Shown here: positions 44,426-52,847 of the stretch, piece after piece
Numbering within the stretch: the first letter of the stretch is position 1
Layout: each line of letters opens with the position of its first letter
Source of the DNA: Streptomyces sp. SN-593
Lineage (GTDB): Bacteria; Actinomycetota; Actinomycetes; Streptomycetales; Streptomycetaceae
NCBI RefSeq assembly: GCF_016756395.1
Contig: NZ_AP018365.1
Location: forward strand, 5,769,001-5,833,000
DNA length: 64,000 nucleotides
Direction: 5' to 3'
The notes under the pieces: generated by a model
Databases searched by the model: none
The model's input: the letters and a program-made list of their open reading frames with translations, nothing else
Told to the model about the DNA's origin: nothing
Position numbers and translations under genes: made by a program

Positions 44426-45412
44426 ATGGCCTCCACCGTCCTGGTCGTCACCGCGCTGGAAGACGTCACCGCGGACTGGGTCATCGCCGCGCTGAACGAG
44501 CGCGAGGTGCCCGTCGCACGAGTCGACCCGGCCGACATCGGCCCCGGCCTCACCTTTGGCGCCCGCATCTGCGCCGGGACGCCGGCCTGGACCGGGCGGC
44601 TGGTCACCGGCAGCCGGGAGGTGGAGCTGGGGGAGGTGGCGGCGGTGTACTACCGCCGCCCCACCCCGTACGCCATCCGATACGAGCAACTGCCGGCCCA
44701 GCAGCGCGACTTCGCCGCCGCGGAGGCCCGGCACGGGCTCGGCGGCATCCTGAACCACCTGCGCGGCGCCCGCTACGTGAACCACCCCGGCGCGGTGACG
44801 GCCGCGGACTTCAAGCCCGCCCAGCTCCAGCTCGCCGCCCAGCTCGGCCTCACGATCCCGCCGACGATGGTCACCAACGACGCCGAGCAGGCCGGTAAGT
44901 TCGCCGCCGACCACTGCCCGGTGATCTACAAGTCGTTCCGCGGGCTGCCGCGTGACGAGGACGGGCACACCGGCGCGATCTGGGCTCAGCGCGTCGATCC
45001 CGGCACCTTCGACGTCTCCCTAGCGGTGACCGCCCACCTGTTCCAGGCGGAGATCCCCAAGACCGGCGACGTGCGCGTCACCGTGGTCGGGGAGCGCGTG
45101 TTCGCCCAGCAGATCGCCGCGCCGGACGGCGCCCTGGACTGGCGCCGCGGCGACTGGGACGCTCTGCTCCATGCGCCCATCGCCGTCCCGGCCGCGGTCG
45201 AGGCGTCCCTGCACAGCTACCTGACGGCGTTCGGACTGGTCTTCGGCTGCTTCGACTTCGCCCTGACCGGCGACGGCGCCGCGGCGGAGAACTGGGTGTT
45301 CATCGAGTGCAACCCGAACGGCCAGTGGGGCTGGCTACCCGACGCCGGCGACATCACGACGGCGTTCGCCGACATCCTGAGCACGAGCACGGAAGGAGGC
45401 GGGGCCCGATGA
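44426..45412 (+). CDS. tgmB: Graspetide ATP-grasp ligase (TgmB type)
   Basis: A 328-residue ATP-grasp enzyme that would form omega-ester or omega-amide side-chain crosslinks in the TgmA core. An N-terminal Rossmann-like part (VLVVTALEDVTADWVIAAL) is followed by the ATP-binding VIYKSFRG (166-173) and the metal-binding ECNPNGQWGW (294-303) typical of the family. The ribosome-binding site is weak and the gene starts four bases after the precursor stop, implying coupling. The stop overlaps the methyltransferase gene. MvdD/MdnC-type microviridin ligases are the characterised relatives. Confidence 0.92.
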   Translation: MASTVLVVTALEDVTADWVIAALNEREVPVARVDPADIGPGLTFGARICAGTPAWTGRLVTGSREVELGEVAAVYYRRPTPYAIRYEQLPAQQRDFAAAEARHGLGGILNHLRGARYVNHPGAVTAADFKPAQLQLAAQLGLTIPPTMVTNDAEQAGKFAADHCPVIYKSFRGLPRDEDGHTGAIWAQRVDPGTFDVSLAVTAHLFQAEIPKTGDVRVTVVGERVFAQQIAAPDGALDWRRGDWDALLHAPIAVPAAVEASLHSYLTAFGLVFGCFDFALTGDGAAAENWVFIECNPNGQWGWLPDAGDITTAFADILSTSTEGGGAR

Positions 45413-46605
45413 TGCCCGCCGACCTGGACACCGACGCCGCCCGGCTGCGCGAGGAAATGGTAGGCGCACTCGCCGCCGACGGCGTCTTCGCCGATCCCGG
45501 CTGGCGGGCGGCAGTGAAGAAGGTGCCCCGGCACGCGTTCGTGCCGGGCTTCTACCTGCCCGCCGACCAACGCGACGGGCAGGGGTTGACGGTTTGGGAG
45601 CCGGTCACCGCCGAACTCGGCTATGGCCGGTGGCTGGCCGCCGCGTACTCCGACACGACGCTGATCACGCAGTTCGACGGCGACGAACCGGACTGGAAGA
45701 CCCCGCAGGTGCGCCACGGCGGGGCGCCGACCTCGTCGTCCACGTTGCCGTCGCTGGTCGTGCGCATGTGGGCCGACGCGGACGTGCAGGAAGGGCACAC
45801 GGTGCTGGAGATCGGCACCGGCACCGGCTACTCCACCGCGCTGGCTTGCGAACGCCTCGGATCAGCGGACGTGACGTCGATCGAGGTGGACCCGCACCGG
45901 CTCGACCAGGCGGCCAGCGCCCTGTACTCCCTGGGGTACACGCCCACCCTGGCGGTGGCGGACGGGCTGTACGGCTACTGGCCGGAGGCCAGGTTCGACC
46001 GGATCGTGGCCGCATGCTCCTTCCGTGCCGTCCCCCCGGCCCTGCTCGCCCAGGTGAGGCCGGGCGGGAAGATCCTTCTCACCCTGTCAGGCTGGCTCTA
46101 CGGCCACGCCCGTGTCCTGCTGACCGTCGCCGAGGACGGCACCGCCGAGGGCCGGTTGCTGGGCGGCACCGTGTCGTTCATGTCCGCCCGCACGCACGCG
46201 GCGCCGGCGTTCGGCAACCCCGCCCACTGGGCCGCCGGGCTCCCGGAGATCGGCCGGGCTGCCCGGCACTCCCCGGAGCGGATCACGGCAGCGACCGAGG
46301 AAGCGTTCCACCTGCGGTTCTTCGCCCAGTGTGCCGTGGCGGCCACGCAGATGACGACCGTGGGCGACGTCGTGCACCTGGTCGATGTTGTCACCGGATC
46401 CGCCGCCACCCTCACCCCGGTTGAGGACCGGTGGGAGGTGCGTGAGGGCGGCCCTGTGCGACTGTGGGAGCGGATCGAGCAGGTGCTGTCCGCGTACGAC
46501 GAAGCAGGCCGGCCGGGACCGGAGACGTTCACCCTGCACGCCTACGACGGCAGGCAGCACCTGCGGCACCCGCAGATGCCCGGCCTGCCGCTTCCGAGAC
46601 CCTGA
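45409..46605 (+). CDS. tgmC: PIMT-like methyltransferase of the graspetide cluster
   Basis: A 398-residue homologue of protein L-isoaspartate O-methyltransferase, longer than the roughly 210-residue housekeeping enzyme. SAM motif I is VLEIGTGTGYSTALA (about 131-145), with IEVDPHRL as motif II; the PIMT-typical pre-motif region is TSSSTLPSLVVRMW. About 180 extra C-terminal residues are characteristic of RiPP-associated members. In characterised graspetide systems such partners methylate a core Asp, which cyclises to aspartimide. ATG 45409 overlaps the tgmB stop and follows GGAAGGAGGC; a second ATG at 45412 is possible. A strong terminator follows. Confidence 0.9.
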   Translation: MMPADLDTDAARLREEMVGALAADGVFADPGWRAAVKKVPRHAFVPGFYLPADQRDGQGLTVWEPVTAELGYGRWLAAAYSDTTLITQFDGDEPDWKTPQVRHGGAPTSSSTLPSLVVRMWADADVQEGHTVLEIGTGTGYSTALACERLGSADVTSIEVDPHRLDQAASALYSLGYTPTLAVADGLYGYWPEARFDRIVAACSFRAVPPALLAQVRPGGKILLTLSGWLYGHARVLLTVAEDGTAEGRLLGGTVSFMSARTHAAPAFGNPAHWAAGLPEIGRAARHSPERITAATEEAFHLRFFAQCAVAATQMTTVGDVVHLVDVVTGSAATLTPVEDRWEVREGGPVRLWERIEQVLSAYDEAGRPGPETFTLHAYDGRQHLRHPQMPGLPLPRP

Positions 46606-46620
46606 CGGGCCCAGAAACAC

Positions 46621-46662
46621 CAGTCGCCCGGGCGGGTGTGACGGTCCCCGCCCGGGCGACTG
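46621..46662 (+). terminator. Terminator of the graspetide operon
   Basis: A perfect 16-bp stem (CAGTCGCCCGGGCGGG with CCCGCCCGGGCGACTG) and a 10-base loop start 15 bases after the tgmC stop. Confidence 0.85.
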
Positions 46663-46789
46663 AGCGGGTTCGTCGGGTCAGGATGCCGAGCCGGCCGCGC
46701 CCTCCGCCGCCGGTTTGCCTGTCTGCGTATCGGGCGCGGTGCGGGGCACGGCACCATGGACGCCGCGGCGGAGAGGTCGAGGTGCGAGT

Positions 46790-46945
46790 TCATGTCCAGC
46801 TCGAACCGGCCGGCCGGTACGGGCGTGCGGAGCCGACGTTCTTCAGCGGGGGCAGCAGTTTGAAGCCGAACAGGTGGGCGAAGGCGAACCCTACGACGGA
46901 GGCGCCGGTACCGCTCACCTCGCCGCGCACGCCCGTCACGGCCGA
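46790..46945 (-). pseudogene. Tn3-family transposase remnant
   Basis: About 49 codons on the minus strand read VRGEVSGTGASVVGFAFAHL and then FGFKLLPPLKNVGSARPYRP, which matches a C-terminal block of Tn3-family TnpA (VIGFAFTHLLGFxLLPRLKNIGSARLYRP). Upstream and downstream sequence in this frame is unrelated, and a stop follows at 46790. The rest of the transposase and its terminal repeats are not recognisable. It lies just outside the graspetide operon terminator. Confidence 0.82.
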
Positions 46946-47031
46946 CCACTGGGGCCGTCCCCTGCGGAGGTGCGGCGGCTGGCGCGGGAGTACGGCGCCG
47001 CCGTGGGACCGCCTTCCGCGCGCCCGGGACG

Positions 47032-47670
47032 CTAGAGGGGTGCGGGGGTGCAGGCGCGGAGTTCCATGGCCAGTTGGGCGGCGAGCAGCCAGGGAGCGAG
47101 GGGGTCGCCGTAGGGGACGAGGGCGGGGCCGACGGGGACGGGGCGGCGGTCCGCGGGACCGGCGGGCCCGGCGTCCGGCGGTGCGAAGAGCATGCCGTGG
47201 ACGCCGGCGATCCGGGGCCGCGCCACCCGGTACGCGACGTGGCCGCGCCGCAGGTACGGGCACAGGCGCAGCGACGCGACCGCGCACGGCCGGCAGATCG
47301 GCGGGTGCGTGGCCCCCATCTCCTCCGGCCAGCCAGGCCAGTCGTCGCGGTCGTCCCCGAGCAGCCACAGCACGCCGTCGTCGTCGCGGTCGGCCGGGCC
47401 CGCGCACACCTGGCACAGCAGCAACCGCATCGCGCGCCGCTGCCGGGCCGGGTGCACCGCGCCGAAGGAGGGCTTGCCGCGTCCCCGGGCCAGTCCGGCG
47501 CGCATCCACAACACCCCTTCCGCGTCGCGGTCGTGGGGCACCTCGTCGGGGTACCCGATGCCGCGCCCGTCGGGCCGCAGCACCAGCGGTCCCGCCGCGC
47601 GCTCCTCCGCGCTCCACGTGGCGATGTACGGCACCGCGGGTGCCGGGGTACGGGGCCGGGGGGCGTTCAC
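47032..47670 (-). CDS. Hypothetical protein with paired Cys motifs
   Basis: A 212-residue protein. Two CxxC/CxxCxxC-like groups (LLLCQVCAGPADRD and ICRPCAVASLRLCPY) suggest a zinc ribbon of the kind seen in phage- or plasmid-associated Streptomyces proteins. GTG 47670 overlaps the stop of the preceding gene (GTGA), so the two form one operon. Function unknown; the location in the accessory region after the transposon remnant fits acquired DNA. Confidence 0.62.
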   Translation of the reverse strand: MNAPRPRTPAPAVPYIATWSAEERAAGPLVLRPDGRGIGYPDEVPHDRDAEGVLWMRAGLARGRGKPSFGAVHPARQRRAMRLLLCQVCAGPADRDDDGVLWLLGDDRDDWPGWPEEMGATHPPICRPCAVASLRLCPYLRRGHVAYRVARPRIAGVHGMLFAPPDAGPAGPADRRPVPVGPALVPYGDPLAPWLLAAQLAMELRACTPAPL

Positions 47671-48569
47671 GCGCGGCCTCCGGCATCCCCGGCGGGGCGT
47701 ACGGCCAGCGCGCCCGCGGCGTCCCCGTCGTGCGCCGCCGCCCAGTCCGCCCGAGCCGCCAGCAGCGCCGGGTGCACCTCGTACGTCAACCGGTCTGCCT
47801 GCGCGTGGAGTTGGTCCGCCAACCGGAGGACGTCCGCCGGGCCCAACTCGCTCAGCCAGCACTCGGGCGTGACGTTCACGGTCACCGTCGGCACCCGCGG
47901 CTCCGGGTCCGGCGCGTAGGGCACGCAGTCGATGCTTCCCGACAGCAGGTGCAGCGTCCCCGGCTCCCCGCCGTCCTGTGCGGTCCGCACCCGCCGCATC
48001 GTCTGCCCGTCGAAGTCCGCGTAGTGGTGGACGTCCACCAGCCGCGCCGCCAAGTGCTCGATCGGCACGTCCGCTTCGCTCGGGTCCTCCGTCGCCCACG
48101 GCGGCAGGTAGCCGCTCACGGTGTGCCGACTCGTCGTCGTGATCCGCCACTTGCGTGCCTGCGGCGCCTCCGGAAGCGGTAACGCCTCGCCCCCGTCCTT
48201 GCCGGGCTGCCCCAGCAACGGGAACGGCCCGCCCTCAACGGTGGTGGGTTCCATGTGCACTTTCCCTTTCCGGGTGAACTTTTCCTGAGCGAGCTTTCCG
48301 AGTGTCCACGCGTGCCCACGGTCCGGGTCGGAAGGCTCTCCCTCCGTGCCTTCCCCCGGGTGCCCTACGCGTAGTTCCTGGGCCCGGCAGACGGCTTCCG
48401 CCGAGGCGACCTCCGACGGGCGCGCCCGCCGCACGCTGCACGGTTCCGCCGCCCACAGCCCCCGGTTCCCCGGCCGCTGAAGGGAGAGCGACCACGCGCT
48501 TCTACGCATCACCTCGCCCAGGTCGCCGGTCCGGGTGTCCACCACCCAGGTCCCCTCGGCGTACGGCAT
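47667..48569 (-). CDS. Hypothetical protein, DUF6907-like C-terminus, possible two-part fusion
   Basis: A 300-residue open frame. Residues 1-75 (MPYAEGTWVVDTRTGDLGEV) look like the short SH3-like protein that often precedes such genes; the rest (HTVSGYLPPWATEDP, then VTVNVTPECWLSELGPADVL) resembles DUF6907. Usually these are two genes, but here no stop separates them. An internal ATG at 48254, after AAAGGGAAAG, could start a separate 195-residue product. ATG 48569 has GGAGAGG upstream. Divergent from the XRE regulator. Confidence 0.6.
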   Translation of the reverse strand: MPYAEGTWVVDTRTGDLGEVMRRSAWSLSLQRPGNRGLWAAEPCSVRRARPSEVASAEAVCRAQELRVGHPGEGTEGEPSDPDRGHAWTLGKLAQEKFTRKGKVHMEPTTVEGGPFPLLGQPGKDGGEALPLPEAPQARKWRITTTSRHTVSGYLPPWATEDPSEADVPIEHLAARLVDVHHYADFDGQTMRRVRTAQDGGEPGTLHLLSGSIDCVPYAPDPEPRVPTVTVNVTPECWLSELGPADVLRLADQLHAQADRLTYEVHPALLAARADWAAAHDGDAAGALAVRPAGDAGGRA

Positions 48570-48690
48570 GACGGTCGCCTCTCCGTGGTCGCGTCCTCGC
48601 TCTGTGTTCCCAGGGTCGCGTACGGCAGGTACCGTCGCCAGCCAAAACCGGGTTCCAAAGGGGCCCGAACTCCGAGCTACGGGGGAGCGC

Positions 48691-49512
48691 ATGAGCACTC
48701 ATATCTCGCAACGTCAGGACGGTGCCGCCTACTTCGGGCAAGAGGTGCGGTTCGCCCGCGAGCAACGCGGCATGACCCAGGCCCAGTTGGCCGAGGAAAC
48801 GGGGTACGAACGCCCCTACGTCACCCGCGTCGAGAGCGGCAAGCTCCTTGCCTCGGAGCAGTTCGCGGAGGCGTGCGACCGCATCTTCGGCACCCCCGGG
48901 TTCTTCGCGCGCCTGCGCGTCCGGGTGAGCGAGCGCGGCCACCCGGGCTGGTTCATCCCCTACGTCAACCTTGAGCGCGACGCGACGGTGATCCTGGACT
49001 ACTCGCCCGTCGTCATCCCGGGCATCCTCCAGACCCGGGAGTACGCGACGGCGATCTTCAGCCAGGTCCACCCGCGCGACGAGAAGCAGCAGGTCGACGA
49101 GCGAGTCGAGGCGCGGCTAGCGCGTCGAGCCGCGCTGCGGCAGCGAGTTGAGCACCCTCTGCTGTGGATGGTCCTGCACGAGGCGGCGCTGCGTACGGTG
49201 GTCGGCAGCCGCAACGTGATGGCGGGTCAACTCGCGCGCCTGCTGGAGGAAGCGGACTCTCCGCACGTCGCCATCCAGGTGTCACCGTTCGACCAGGGTG
49301 TGCCCGGCGGCGCGTCGATGTTCATCCTGCTGACGCCGGCCGAAGGGAACGCGCTGCTCTACACGGAGACGATGCAGCACGGTCACGTGGAAGACTCCGA
49401 GTCCGGAGTTGCGGCAGCCCAGCAGCAGTACGATCGCTTGCGAGCAGCCGCGATGCCGCCAAGGGAGTCGCTGGCGCTCATCCGCGACGTGATGAAGGAG
49501 TACAGCCAATGA
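48691..49512 (+). CDS. XRE-family regulator (HTH plus DUF5753)
   Basis: A 273-residue protein. The N-terminal helix-turn-helix (about 16-70) reads REQRGMTQAQLAEETGYERP and YVTRVESGK. From about 90 the DUF5753 domain starts with LDYSPVVIPGILQTREYA and includes WMVLHEAALRTVVGS and the acidic MQHGHVEDSE. Such XRE/DUF397 pairs are abundant in Streptomyces; in characterised cases (BldB/WhiJ-type and related systems) they influence development or antibiotic production. The stop overlaps the DUF397 gene (ATGA). Confidence 0.92.
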   Translation: MSTHISQRQDGAAYFGQEVRFAREQRGMTQAQLAEETGYERPYVTRVESGKLLASEQFAEACDRIFGTPGFFARLRVRVSERGHPGWFIPYVNLERDATVILDYSPVVIPGILQTREYATAIFSQVHPRDEKQQVDERVEARLARRAALRQRVEHPLLWMVLHEAALRTVVGSRNVMAGQLARLLEEADSPHVAIQVSPFDQGVPGGASMFILLTPAEGNALLYTETMQHGHVEDSESGVAAAQQQYDRLRAAAMPPRESLALIRDVMKEYSQ

Positions 49513-49724
49513 GCACCCTCCCCGCCCTCCATGCCGCGAACTGGGTGAAGAGCAGCTACAGCGACGGCAATGGTGGTGCGTGCGTCGAGTTCGCTCGGAA
49601 CGTTCCCGGGGTGATCCCTGTCCGTGACTCGAAGGACCCCCAGGGTCCGGCGCTGGCCTTTTCCGCTGACGCGTGGGCGGCGTTCGTGGGTGCGGTGCGG
49701 GCGGGGGAGTTCCCGGGCGTGTGA
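49509..49724 (+). CDS. DUF397 protein
   Basis: A 71-residue protein with the DUF397 signature ANWVKSSYSDGNGGACVEFA and VRDSKDPQGPAL, FSADAWAAFV. It is the small partner of the overlapping XRE regulator, with which it probably forms a regulatory or antitoxin-like pair. ATG 49509 overlaps the regulator stop. Confidence 0.93.
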   Translation: MSTLPALHAANWVKSSYSDGNGGACVEFARNVPGVIPVRDSKDPQGPALAFSADAWAAFVGAVRAGEFPGV

Positions 49725-49812
49725 CCGTGGCCGGTTCGCCCTCTTGCCGTCGGGTGGCCCGGGCGGGACGCTCCCCGCGTACCGTCCCGGCCATCCGCGG
49801 AGGAGCGTACGC

Positions 49813-50319
49813 GTGCCGAAGGACCCGGCGTTGTACCCCGTCGCGGGTGTGCCCGTGCGCACCCCGCAGGACCTGTGGGCGGCCCTCCTCGCCCTCAACG
49901 ACCCGGCCCGCCATCCCTACACCGTGCGCGCCGGCTTCGCGGACGGCGCGGACCTGGTCGCGGAGTACCGGAGGGTGCTGCGCGCGTACGGCACCCTCAC
50001 CGGCCGCCGCCGCCAGGAGTGCGAGGAGTTCCAGGTCAGGATGTGGTTCGACCCCGCGATCCACCAGGTCCGCTCCGTCGACCACATGACGGGCTACACC
50101 CTCACGCTCACCGACCCGCCCCGCCGCCGTACCACCTCGTGGAGCCGTGGCCAGCTCTACCAGAAGCACACCACCTACGAGTGGGGCCGCACCCCCGAGG
50201 GCCGCCGCAGGTTCGTGGAGACCTCCCGCTTCGACTCGGGCGTCCTGAAGCAGGCCCTCCAGTCCACCGCCCTGGCCCACGGCTGGTCCTGGCTCCCCCT
50301 CACCCGCCCCCCGTCCTGA
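49813..50319 (+). CDS. Hypothetical protein
   Basis: A 168-residue soluble protein without a recognisable family. It has an N-terminal helix-rich part (TPQDLWAALLALNDPARHPYT) and a basic/aromatic C-terminal half (RRRTTSWSRGQLYQKHTTYEW). Codon use is typical of the genome. GTG 49813 follows GGAGGAGCG; a TACCGT 30 bases upstream may be its -10. It follows the XRE/DUF397 pair on the same strand but with 88 bases between. Confidence 0.65.
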   Translation: MPKDPALYPVAGVPVRTPQDLWAALLALNDPARHPYTVRAGFADGADLVAEYRRVLRAYGTLTGRRRQECEEFQVRMWFDPAIHQVRSVDHMTGYTLTLTDPPRRRTTSWSRGQLYQKHTTYEWGRTPEGRRRFVETSRFDSGVLKQALQSTALAHGWSWLPLTRPPS

Positions 50320-50386
50320 CCGTCCCGGGGCCCCGGGAACGCGACCTCGGCCGGGGCGGCCCGCGCAGGGCCCGCCGGTCGGCGGG

Positions 50387-51148
50387 TCAGACCGTGCGGA
50401 CGGTCGTGCCGCACTCCTGGAGCGCGGCGACCTCCTCGGCGGGGGCGTCCACGTCCGTGACCAGGGTGTGGAGCCGGGCCGCGGGGCCGACGTGCGCGAA
50501 CGCGGTGTGCCCGAGCTTGCCGCCGTCGGTCACCAGGACGGCGCGGCGGGCGGCGGCGATGGCGGCCCGCTTCACCGCCGCGTCGTCGAGGTCGTAGGCG
50601 GTCAGGCCGTCCGCCGCGCTGAGGCCGCAGCAGCCGATGACGGCCGTGTCGAAGCGCAGGGCGGCGAGCGAGGCGAGGGTGAGCGGGCCGGTCAGGGCCC
50701 CCTCGGCGGCGCGGGGCTGCCCGCCGGGCACGACCAGGGTGGCCGGTCCGGGCTGCTCGCCGAACAGGTGGATCGCCTGGAGCGACAACGGCATGACGGT
50801 GACCGGGCGTTCGCGCAACAGGCGGGCGACCTCCAGGCAGGTGGTGCCGCTGTCGAGGACGACGGTCTCGCCGTCGGCGATGAGGGCGGACGCCTCGGCG
50901 GCGATCCGGCGCTTGGCGTCGACCGCGTCGCGCACCCGCAGCGCGAACGGCGGCTCCTCGCCGCGCAGCAGCAGGGTGCGGGCCCCGCCGCGGACGCGTT
51001 CGAGCACCCCCTGTCCGGCGAGGGCGTCGAGGTCCCGCCGGATGGTCATCTCGGAGGCCCCGGTCAACCGGGCCAACTCCTGGACCGTGGCCGAGCCGGC
51101 CTCCCCGACGGCGCGTGCGATCACCCGGTGACGGTCCGCGTTGCTCAT
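50387..51148 (-). CDS. DeoR-family transcriptional regulator
   Basis: A 253-residue repressor-like protein. The N-terminal winged helix (about 5-57) has TVQELARLTGASEMTIRRDL, the DeoR signature; the C-terminal sugar-phosphate-binding domain has VVLDSGTTCLEVARLL, IGCCGLSAADGLTAYD and VLVTDGGKLG. Effectors are normally phosphorylated sugars. ATG 51148 is used. It is divergent from an MFS transporter, its probable target, with repeated TTCGCA hexamers between. Confidence 0.92.
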   Translation of the reverse strand: MSNADRHRVIARAVGEAGSATVQELARLTGASEMTIRRDLDALAGQGVLERVRGGARTLLLRGEEPPFALRVRDAVDAKRRIAAEASALIADGETVVLDSGTTCLEVARLLRERPVTVMPLSLQAIHLFGEQPGPATLVVPGGQPRAAEGALTGPLTLASLAALRFDTAVIGCCGLSAADGLTAYDLDDAAVKRAAIAAARRAVLVTDGGKLGHTAFAHVGPAARLHTLVTDVDAPAEEVAALQECGTTVRTV

Positions 51149-51188
51149 ACCGCGATTGAACACCACGGCGGAACGCACACGCAAACTG

Positions 51189-51231
51189 TTCGCAGAACCC
51201 CTATTCGCACACAGGAAATGGTCGTTATGGT
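51189..51231. promoter_or_regulatory. Intergenic repeats and leaderless promoter of the MFS gene
   Basis: TTCGCA occurs at 51189-51194 and 51204-51209, 15 bases apart, plausible DeoR-type operator half-sites. TATGGT at 51226-51231 ends six bases before the MFS ATG and would give a leaderless mRNA. Binding is inferred from position only. Confidence 0.4.
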
Positions 51232-51237
51232 GTGCGC

Positions 51238-52575
51238 ATGGAACGCTCCCTCCGGTCCGCCCGCACGGCGACCTTCGTGTACTTCGTGCTGTGCGGCACC
51301 CTCATGGGCACCTGGGTGGTGCACATCCCCGCCATCGAGCACCGGGCGGGCATCAGCCACGCGACGCTCGGCGGCCTGCTGGTCCTGCTCGGCCTCGGCG
51401 CCTTCGCCGGGATGCAGGTGGCCGGCCGCCTGTCGGACCGGGTCGGCGCGCGCGTCGTCGTCCCCGTCTCCGCCGCCCTGTGCGCCGCGACCCTGGTGCT
51501 GCCGGGGCTGCCGCGCGATCCGTGGACGCTGGCCGGGGCGCTGCTGGTCTTCGGTTTCTTCGACGGCTGCCTCGACGTGAGCATGAACGCGCACGCCGTG
51601 CACGTGGAGAGGGCGTACGGCCGACCGGTGATGTCGGCCTTCCACGCCACCTTCTCCGTCGGCGGCGTGATCGCCTCGCTGATCGCCGCGGCCGCCGCCG
51701 GCGCCGGCGTGAGCCCGCCGGCCACGATGGGAGTGTCCGGAGCGGTCGGGGTGGTCGTCGCCGTCGCGGCGGCGCGCGGGCTGCTCCCGGCCGAGCCCGT
51801 CCCCGCCGCCGGAGCCGTCGCCGTACCCGCAGCCGTACCCGCTCCCGGAGCCGTGGCCGTTCCCGCCCCAGCAGCCGGAGCCGTGGCCGTACCCGCTCCT
51901 GGTGCGGTGACCGGGGCGGAGACCGGGGCGGCGCGCGGGGCGGTGGCCCTGCGGCGGCGTCGGGCACCCGGCCGGATCTGGGTCCTCGCGGTGCTGGCCG
52001 CGATGGTCATGCTCGCCGAGGGCGCCGCCAACGACTGGAGCGCCCTGCACCTGAAGGACGTGCTCGGCGCCTCCTCCGACGTCGCCGCCTTCGGCTACGG
52101 CACCTACGCCGCCGCCATGACCGCGGGGCGGCTCCTCGCCGACCGCACGGCCGGCCGGTTCGGGGCCGTGGCCGTCCTGCGCCACGGCGCGGCCGCCGCC
52201 GCTGCCGGGATCACCGTCGTGGCCCTCGCCCCCTGGCTGTGGGCGGCGTTCGTGGGCTGGGCGCTGTTCGGACTGGGGCTGTCCGGCTGCGTCCCCCAGC
52301 TCTTCAGCGCGGCCGGGCGCGCGGACCCCTCCGCCGCGGGCACCAACGTCTCCCGCGTCTCCGGGATCGGCTACCTCGGGATGCTCTCCGGCCCGGCTGT
52401 CATCGGCTGGCTGACCCACGTCATGGCGCTCAACCACGCGTTCCTGCTGCTGACCGTGTTGTGTGCGACGGCGGCGCTGGCCTCGGGCGTGCTGCGCGCC
52501 GGTGCCGAATCCGACGGCAGCCGCGAGGTCGCGCGCGGCGACGCCCCACGACCGCCTGTGCGGCACGACTCCTGA
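51238..52575 (+). CDS. MFS transporter
   Basis: A 445-residue membrane transporter with about 12 helices. Motif A-like GRLSDRVGARVVVPVSA follows helix 2, and the pair SMNAHAVHVERAYGRPVMSAFHATFS is typical of the fucose permease-like/YbjJ group. The central cytoplasmic loop (about 190-240) is a low-complexity run of GAVAVPAPAA repeats. The DeoR neighbour suggests a sugar or sugar-derivative substrate. No ribosome-binding site; TATGGT six bases upstream implies leaderless translation. Confidence 0.88.
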   Translation: MERSLRSARTATFVYFVLCGTLMGTWVVHIPAIEHRAGISHATLGGLLVLLGLGAFAGMQVAGRLSDRVGARVVVPVSAALCAATLVLPGLPRDPWTLAGALLVFGFFDGCLDVSMNAHAVHVERAYGRPVMSAFHATFSVGGVIASLIAAAAAGAGVSPPATMGVSGAVGVVVAVAAARGLLPAEPVPAAGAVAVPAAVPAPGAVAVPAPAAGAVAVPAPGAVTGAETGAARGAVALRRRRAPGRIWVLAVLAAMVMLAEGAANDWSALHLKDVLGASSDVAAFGYGTYAAAMTAGRLLADRTAGRFGAVAVLRHGAAAAAAGITVVALAPWLWAAFVGWALFGLGLSGCVPQLFSAAGRADPSAAGTNVSRVSGIGYLGMLSGPAVIGWLTHVMALNHAFLLLTVLCATAALASGVLRAGAESDGSREVARGDAPRPPVRHDS

Positions 52576-52847
52576 CGGCCGTGCCGCACAGGTTCCCGTC
52601 GTCGGGTTCCGGGGGCTCGGGACCGGCGCGCTCCGGGAAGCGCCGACCGGTACCGACCGGTGCCGCCCCCGGCGACGCCCGGCCGACCTCCCCGGCAACG
52701 CCCGCCCGGCGCCCGGCGCCACCCGGCCGGCGGGCAGGGCGCGCCTGTCGGCCAGGGACACGAGCACGCGCACGCGCCGCGGATCGGGGAAGGCCGAGGC
52801 GAGCCGGGCGGTGTCCGGCTCGCCTCGCCGCGCTGTGCCTCATCGCC

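Noticed and set aside
46715..47035. A 106-codon plus-strand open frame after the graspetide operon
   Set aside because: It lies opposite the Tn3 transposase fragment, has no ribosome-binding site and no recognisable domain.
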